The notes beneath the pieces were generated by a model. The model saw only the letters and a list, made by a program, of their open reading frames with translations, did no database searches and had not been told where the DNA came from. From contig NZ_JADMUF010000006.1 in assembly GCF_015546965.1 (NCBI RefSeq), forward strand, positions 62,597-119,727: a DNA stretch of 57,131 nt, in the 5' to 3' direction. Source of the stretch: Collinsella aerofaciens. Lineage in GTDB: Bacteria > Actinomycetota > Coriobacteriia > Coriobacteriales > Coriobacteriaceae. Within the stretch, counting starts at the first letter, position 1, and each line of letters begins with the position of its first letter. Shown in pieces: positions 51,784-57,131 of this stretch. The translations under genes were made by a program, and so were the position numbers.

Positions 51784-52194
51784 ACTCTGCACCCCATTGG
51801 CGCAAAGGGAACAGGGTAGTTCTGCTGCATCCAGATTCCCGTAGAGCTGCAGTCGCCTTTCATGATTTGTGGTGCTAGGAAAAAAATACCTGATTCGTAC
51901 GAGAAGATTCTGATTGTCGGGGATGGTGACCATCCAACGGCCGTCTATGACATCAAAATCGTAGGGGCTGTCGATTTCATGTTGGGAAACAAGATTGCCA
52001 GCGGCTAAACGCAAGGCTTTCCGTTGAGGTCAGGTGATATTGGAAGGCCAATCGTCTGGCTTTTCAATATCACCTGACTCCAAACGGGAGATTTTATCGT
52101 CGCACCCCCTGTTTTCGAGTGAGCGGTAAAACCTATTCAAATTTGGAATGGGCGAGCGGTCGAAAAAAGTCGGCGAACGGTAGTCGGTAACCAT
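51778..52194 (-). pseudogene. Broken ORF with an in-frame TGA
   Basis: On the minus strand a 139-codon frame from ATG 52194 to 51778 is interrupted by one TGA at about 52029. The two parts read continuously across it (SGDIEKPDDWPSNIT, then PQRKALRLAAGNLVS). The downstream part alone (51778-52014) is 78 codons. No family was recognised and no ribosome site is visible. A 22-bp hairpin spans the region of the stop. It is either a decayed gene or a chance frame through repeats. Confidence 0.4.
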
Positions 52195-52342
52195 AAAATT
52201 AAAATGCTACATAAAAAGGCTAAGATATCCTGAGAGACATATGCGGGGGTTGGTATTTCTTGAACGACTGCGGGCATGTGCCAGACTGCCTCGGCCCCCG
52301 GGGAGCACCCGGGCAGGTCGCCGTGTGACTGGGGAGGAAATA

Positions 52343-55300
52343 ATGCAGGAGCTCAGAGAGACGACGTCTCTACTCATGAATATTGTTACCGGGGGGGGGT
52401 GTCCCAGCAGGGAACTTCTTGGTGGGCACCGGCCGCGCGAGCGGTGGTCCGTCATGTCTTATGGCCGCCGTCGTGGGCTGCGCCCGGTCTCGCCATATGT
52501 GATTGTTCTGGCCCTCGCCGTCGCGCTGACAGCGAGTTTCTTCCTTCCGACCCGTGCGGAAGCGGCGGTTTCGGACCACACGGTTCCGACGATTTCGCCT
52601 TCGGGGACAACAATCAACCTGTTTGATTACTGGGTGAATCCCGATAACCATCTGTCGGTTTCCGGCAGCGGCGGCGTCAACGCAGGCCACAAGTTCCAGT
52701 TTAACGACGGCCAGGGTGATGGGCCGCTCAACCATTGGACGGGCGGCACGAGACCAGAGCAAAACATTGTCAACAACACGCTTTTCGGCGGCTACCCGAA
52801 GCTTTCCGAAACCTGGGACGGCGAGTCCCTCCGCTACCTGTTCGATTCCTCTGCCCAGACCGGCAAGACGTCCTATTTTGGCGTGACGGGCCTCCTCAAG
52901 GTTCAGGACGGCTACTACGTCTATGACAGCTCCAAAAACTACGCAGCCTACAATGCTGACAAGAATGCCTTCGACGTCTATGACACCTGGGGCATTGACA
53001 AAGTGGGCGATTCGTCCCACCAGGGTCAGTTCTTCCCGTTCGACGCGGCAGACAAGGTGTTCAAAGAGGAAAACGGCCAGCTCGTCCAAAACGGCATCAA
53101 GGCAGACAACACCGGTGATTCGCGCTACAACGGCGGCAAACCCGTCAACCACCACTTCGGTCTCTCAATGTCCACGCGATTCGTGCAGCCCAACGACGGC
53201 CTGACGAACAATAATAATGAGATGAATAATAATGAGATGACCTTCGAGTTCGCCGGCGATGATGACGTCTGGGTGTTCATCGATGATGTCCTCGTGGGTG
53301 ATATCGGCGGTATTCACAACCGCGCGAGTCTGAGCATCAACTTTCATACGGGCGACATTAAGGTAAACGACAATTACAACGACACGCTGAAGGGCAAGTA
53401 CCAGAAGGCGGGCAAGGCCGGCGACACGAGCTGGAACGGCAGCACCTTCGCCAAAGACACCAAACACACCCTCAAGTTCTTCTACCTGGAGCGCGGCGCC
53501 ACCGACTCCAACATGGAGCTCAAGTTCAACCTCGTGACGGTGCCCGAGTCCGACATCATCAAGTTCGACCAGGACGGCAAGTTCGTACAGGGTGCCGAGT
53601 TCAAGCTCTATAAGACCGACAAGGACTTTCAGACAAAGGGCGAGCCCCTCGGCTCCGGCACCACGGACGAGGCCGGCCGTCTAACGCTCACGAATGACGT
53701 GGACAACGGCGTCATCAACTTCGACGATCTCTACGGGAAGGATCACGGCAACAGGTACTACCTCCTGAAGGAGACGGGCGTGCCCAAGGGATACCGCTCG
53801 TGTCTCACGGCGACGGGCGGTAGCATGCAGCTCGAGTACGTGCCCACGAGCGACAAGGACGGCGCGGGCGGCGTCATCATCAACCGCGGCGGTATGGACG
53901 CGGACAGCTCCGTTTGGCAGAGCGGTGCGTTCGCCGGCTCGAAGGAGACCATCACCGCGCCGTCGACCGTGTACAAGGCGAATGATGACCTGACGAAGTC
54001 CAACGAGACCGTTAGCCCGGGCTCCGGCATACTGTTCGCTGTGGTGCTCAAGCGCGATAAAAGCGCGAGCACGGGTATCGAAGATCAGGGCAATTGGTAT
54101 GCCGTGTCGGGCGATCCATCGACGGGAGGGGGATACACCCTCGCCAAGGAGCCGAGCATGGCCGGCGCCATCGAGGCGGCGAAGAAGGACCTGCATGCCT
54201 TCACGCTCAACACAAGCGGCCAATATCAGGTGGAGATTCCATACCTGCCCGGTGACATCTCCAAGTACTACTACCTGCTGAGCGGTGATGCCCGCAAGGA
54301 TGCCGAGTACACGGTGGCCATCTACCACACAACGGCGAGCTCGATCGGCGACGCGACGCCTGAGAACACCGTCCACGTGTACAGCGACGACATCGCAGAC
54401 GGCACGAACTTCAAGCGGCAGTTCGCCACGCGCCTGCTCGTCACGAACATCCAGAATCGCCTGTTCGTGCAGAAAACCGATACCGAGGGCAACCCCGTAG
54501 ACGGCGCGACGTTCGGCTTGTACGAGGCGACAACGGACGCGAACGGCAAGGTTGTGCCCAAGGACGACCAGGGCCCCTATGACACCCTGACGACGGGGTC
54601 GGTCGACAACCCGGTCCGGCTCGAAGGGGCGGGCATATTCCCGTGTACGAGCGACGGCAACAAGCCGCTCAAGAATGGCACCTACTTCCTAAAGGAGGTC
54701 TCGGCGCCCGAGGGCTTCCTGCTTAACGACACGCTCACCAAGGTGATTGTGGACGATTACGGCGTCCATGCCGATGCTGGTACGGCCGATGACGACGTCT
54801 CGACGTTCGTGGGGCCGGGCACGCTCATGAAGAGCCTGGGCCAGTTTGGCGCAGAGGGCGACATCGACAACACGCTCACGTGGATCAAGGGCCAGCGCCA
54901 GACGTCCGACGGGACGCTCGACGGCAACGGCAACCTTTCCTGGAACAATGACGCCAAGGGCGGCGAGGATGAGGTACATCTCAAGTACGGCGCCAATGGA
55001 CGTGTCTACCAGTATGGGCCCACCAAAGAGGGCGAACCCTACCGCCTGGAGACCGAGACGGGCTGGATACGTATGGGCATCACGCAGGATAAGCCTGGTG
55101 TCACTAATGCGAAGGGCGCCCGCACCGACCTGGGCGACATGAATCTGAACGCCCTGTTCACCGGCGCCACCTGCGTGCGCGTGGCGAACGAACGCGAGGC
55201 GAGCCTCGAGGTGACGAAGAAGGTTGACGTGTCCGGTGGCCTGACGGGCAATAAGGACGCGGGGTTCACCTTCAAGTTCACCGTGCCCGAGGGGCAGACC

Positions 55301-57131
55301 TACAAGGCTGCAGTGTTCAAGAACGCTGGGGCCGGAAAGCAAGCCGGCGACGTGTTCGATTTGAAGAACGGCGACACCCATGCTATCAAGGCCGACGAGA
55401 CGATTCGCGTGTACGGCCTTGCCAAGGGTGACAATTACACGGTGCAGGAGCTGACCGGCAAGGACGAGATGCCCGCGGGCTATAAGCTGACCGGCCGCAA
55501 GCAGGGTGACAAGAATCTGACTGAAGAAGGCGATAGCATCTCGGGCAAGATTGCCCCGCAGAATTCCAACGGCACGCTGGCCGAAGACAACAAGCTGGTG
55601 TTCACCAACACTTACACGGCGGAAGCCAGCGACAAACTGACCCCACAGGTAACGAAGAAGATCTCCGGCACCGAGAGCACGGACAAGGAGTTCTCGTTCA
55701 CGCTGGCTGCCACGTCGGACATGCAGGCGAAGATCGCTGCCGGCGACCTGACGGTGTCGGATGACCTGGCGGGCGACGCGCATGCGGAGTCCCGGGCCAC
55801 GAAGGACGCGATCACAGGTAAGGACGGCCAGACGGTCGACTTCTCCGGCATGAAGTTCAACAAGGCCGGTACATACACGTTCACGCTTTCCGAGGCGCAC
55901 GACGCCGATGACGACGCGGTGGTGGACGGCGTGCAGAACGCCGGCTGGACGATGGACGCCTCCGCTTACACCGCCACGGTGACGGTGGAGGACGTGGACG
56001 CCAAGCTGACCGTCACGGGCGTGACGGTGAAGAAGGATGGTGACGCTGAGGCCAAGCCCATCAAGGCTGAGGTCAAGGATGGCAAGGTGAACCTCGCCAC
56101 CTTTACCAACAGCTATGCTGCGAAGGGTTCCGTGACCCTGGCGGCGAAGAAGCACTTCACGGGCGGTGAGCTCGCAGGGGGCGACTTCTCGTTCGCTCTG
56201 TACAAGGGTGACAAGGCGGAAGGCACGCCCATTGAGACCGTCACGAATGACAAGGACGGCAACATTACCTTCCAGGCAATCGGCTACGACACTCCGGGCG
56301 ATCACGACTACACCATCAAGGAGGTTGCCGGCAACGACTCGACCGTCGTGTACGACGGCAAGACGGTGAACGTGCACGTTAGGGTCACTGATAACAAGAA
56401 CGGCACGCTAAAGGCGGTCGCCACCTACGGCGGCGATAAGGCCGTGCCGACCTTCACCAACGCGAAGCCGACGGCCGGTGCAACCGTCGAGGCGACGAAG
56501 ACCCTCACGGGCAAGGCGCTGACGGGCGGCGCGTTCGCCTTCGGCCTGTACCAAGGCGACACGTCCACGAGTAATCCCGTCCAGACCGTCCAGAACGACA
56601 AGGAGGGCAAGATCAATCTTGCCCTCACCGGTCTGACCATCGGCGAGTACGACTACATGCTCAAGGAGGAGAACGTCGGTGCCGATCCGACTATCACTTA
56701 CGACACCAAGGTGGTGAAGGTTCACGTCTCGGTGAAGGCGGAGGGCGACAAGGCGAAGGCGACCGTCACCTATGACGGCAAGAACGATATCCCGACCTTC
56801 ACGAACGCGTACCACCCGAAGGGGACCTCGGTAACGCTCAAGGCGAAGAAGCACTTCACGGGCGGTGAGCTCGCAGGGGGCGACTTCTCGTTCGCTCTGT
56901 ACAAGGGTGACAAGGCGGAAGGCACGCCCATTGAGACCGTCACGAATGACAAGGACGGCAACATTACCTTCCAGGCAATCGGCTACGACACTCCGGGCGA
57001 CCATGACTACACCATCAAGGAGGTTGCCGGCAACGACTCGACCGTCGTGTACGACGGCAAGACGGTGAACGTGCACGTTAGGGTCACTGATAACAAGAAC
57101 GGCACGCTAAAGGCGGTCGCCACCTACGACG
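52343..57131 (+). CDS. Giant fibro-slime/SpaA-type surface protein (pilin-like adhesin), 3' end outside the window
   Basis: At least 1596 residues are open to the window edge. ATG 52343 has GGGGAGGAAAT upstream. The signal peptide (VIVLALAVALTASFFLPTRAEAA) starts only after a 37-codon leader, and ATG 52454 is an alternative. Around residues 298-336, FAGDDDVWVFIDDVLVGDIGG matches the fibro-slime/PA14-like motif. SpaA-like domains follow at about 404 and 696, with E-box motifs YYLLKETGVPKGY and YFLKEVSAPEGF. From ~950 onward come repeated pilin-type isopeptide domains (KKHFTGGELAGGDFSFALYK...DYTIKEV). The C-terminal anchor is not in view. It probably forms covalently stabilised surface stalks or pili. 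A nine-G run in the leader suggests on/off variation. Confidence 0.85.
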   Translation, partial: MQELRETTSLLMNIVTGGGCPSRELLGGHRPRERWSVMSYGRRRGLRPVSPYVIVLALAVALTASFFLPTRAEAAVSDHTVPTISPSGTTINLFDYWVNPDNHLSVSGSGGVNAGHKFQFNDGQGDGPLNHWTGGTRPEQNIVNNTLFGGYPKLSETWDGESLRYLFDSSAQTGKTSYFGVTGLLKVQDGYYVYDSSKNYAAYNADKNAFDVYDTWGIDKVGDSSHQGQFFPFDAADKVFKEENGQLVQNGIKADNTGDSRYNGGKPVNHHFGLSMSTRFVQPNDGLTNNNNEMNNNEMTFEFAGDDDVWVFIDDVLVGDIGGIHNRASLSINFHTGDIKVNDNYNDTLKGKYQKAGKAGDTSWNGSTFAKDTKHTLKFFYLERGATDSNMELKFNLVTVPESDIIKFDQDGKFVQGAEFKLYKTDKDFQTKGEPLGSGTTDEAGRLTLTNDVDNGVINFDDLYGKDHGNRYYLLKETGVPKGYRSCLTATGGSMQLEYVPTSDKDGAGGVIINRGGMDADSSVWQSGAFAGSKETITAPSTVYKANDDLTKSNETVSPGSGILFAVVLKRDKSASTGIEDQGNWYAVSGDPSTGGGYTLAKEPSMAGAIEAAKKDLHAFTLNTSGQYQVEIPYLPGDISKYYYLLSGDARKDAEYTVAIYHTTASSIGDATPENTVHVYSDDIADGTNFKRQFATRLLVTNIQNRLFVQKTDTEGNPVDGATFGLYEATTDANGKVVPKDDQGPYDTLTTGSVDNPVRLEGAGIFPCTSDGNKPLKNGTYFLKEVSAPEGFLLNDTLTKVIVDDYGVHADAGTADDDVSTFVGPGTLMKSLGQFGAEGDIDNTLTWIKGQRQTSDGTLDGNGNLSWNNDAKGGEDEVHLKYGANGRVYQYGPTKEGEPYRLETETGWIRMGITQDKPGVTNAKGARTDLGDMNLNALFTGATCVRVANEREASLEVTKKVDVSGGLTGNKDAGFTFKFTVPEGQTYKAAVFKNAGAGKQAGDVFDLKNGDTHAIKADETIRVYGLAKGDNYTVQELTGKDEMPAGYKLTGRKQGDKNLTEEGDSISGKIAPQNSNGTLAEDNKLVFTNTYTAEASDKLTPQVTKKISGTESTDKEFSFTLAATSDMQAKIAAGDLTVSDDLAGDAHAESRATKDAITGKDGQTVDFSGMKFNKAGTYTFTLSEAHDADDDAVVDGVQNAGWTMDASAYTATVTVEDVDAKLTVTGVTVKKDGDAEAKPIKAEVKDGKVNLATFTNSYAAKGSVTLAAKKHFTGGELAGGDFSFALYKGDKAEGTPIETVTNDKDGNITFQAIGYDTPGDHDYTIKEVAGNDSTVVYDGKTVNVHVRVTDNKNGTLKAVATYGGDKAVPTFTNAKPTAGATVEATKTLTGKALTGGAFAFGLYQGDTSTSNPVQTVQNDKEGKINLALTGLTIGEYDYMLKEENVGADPTITYDTKVVKVHVSVKAEGDKAKATVTYDGKNDIPTFTNAYHPKGTSVTLKAKKHFTGGELAGGDFSFALYKGDKAEGTPIETVTNDKDGNITFQAIGYDTPGDHDYTIKEVAGNDSTVVYDGKTVNVHVRVTDNKNGTLKAVATYD
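52391..52399 (+). repeat. Run of nine G inside the adhesin leader
   Basis: G9 directly follows ACC and encodes three Gly at residues 17-19 of the ATG 52343 frame. With nine G the frame leads into the signal peptide. Loss of one G leads to a stop near 52500, and gain of one leads to a stop at 52626. Confidence 0.85.
56143..57128 (+). repeat. 287-bp direct repeat in the adhesin gene
   Basis: Positions 56143-56429 and 56842-57128 are identical except for about two silent-type changes near 56309. They are offset by 699 bp (233 codons) and separated by a more diverged domain. The second copy reaches the window edge, so more copies may follow. Confidence 0.85.

Larger units (their letters stand above)
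51655..52342. other. Gap between the epimerase and the giant adhesin gene
   Basis: This ~690-base gap has no intact gene. It holds two long hairpins (51664-51697, 51714-51783), a broken minus-strand frame (51778-52194) containing a third hairpin (52029-52078), and an AT-rich stretch (52180-52230) likely to carry the adhesin promoter. A GC-rich stem (CCCCCGGGGAGCACCCGGG, ~52292) precedes the adhesin ribosome site. Confidence 0.5.

Overview
The window looks like a chromosomal segment of a Coriobacteriia gut actinobacterium, most probably Collinsella. I infer this from the high GC content, the CGC/GAG/GTG-rich codon use, the LANTGD-type sortase signals on two surface proteins, and an intergenic landscape full of long perfect hairpins. 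No rRNA, tRNA or CRISPR array was found. One insertion sequence (IS110 family) is present.

Layout. 1-1.2 kb: tandem paralogous sortase-anchored coiled-coil proteins (the second is cut by the window edge). 1.3-5.0 kb: a heterodimeric ABC exporter pair. 5.4-6.8 kb: an AAA ATPase with a DUF4143/PD-(D/E)XK-like end, bracketed on both sides by paired 16-bp palindromes. 7.1-12.8 kb: a small flavodoxin and a 1365-residue wall-anchored protein. The latter is bracketed by inverted copies of two repeat families: a tandem ~62-bp palindrome array, and a ~130-bp hairpin with a conserved core and diverged but self-complementary arms. 12.8-16.2 kb: an LtaS-type sulfatase-fold synthase and a nitroreductase. 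16.3-21.1 kb: a potassium locus (Kup, a small membrane protein, a KdpD/KdpE-like two-component pair without kdpFABC). 21.1-28 kb: RlmKL, HAD phosphatase, transaldolase, Tex. 28-29.7 kb: the IS110 element, apparently sitting inside a former long palindrome. 29.8-34.3 kb: a divergent LysR-controlled SDR / MFS / Gfo-Idh-MocA catabolic cluster. 34.5-38.8 kb: a MarR plus second heterodimeric ABC exporter operon. 39-43.6 kb: pyridoxal kinase family protein, TIGR04076 protein, low-molecular-weight tyrosine phosphatase, a second AAA/DUF4143 ATPase with its own phased palindromes, and an MFS exporter. 43.7-49.6 kb: a probable gallate/hydroxyaryl acid decarboxylation cluster. It comprises an LpdD-like chaperone domain fused to an IDI-like Nudix domain, a DASS anion permease, a UbiD/LpdC-type decarboxylase, the UbiX flavin prenyltransferase and a MerR regulator. 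49.8-51.7 kb: a membrane protein and an aldose-1-epimerase-like enzyme. 52.3 kb to the edge: a giant SpaA/fibro-slime type surface protein whose leader contains a run of nine G.

The most interesting signals are: (i) the prFMN cluster, in which the IDI-like domain keeps the metal ligands but has Ala at the catalytic Cys position, with matching MerR-like dyads in front of two of its genes; (ii) the conserved-core hairpins around the large surface protein; (iii) two AAA/DUF4143 genes, each with its own helically phased palindrome set; and (iv) the probable poly-G phase-variation switch in the giant adhesin. All functional calls rest on reading the sequence and recalling family features. No database search was run.
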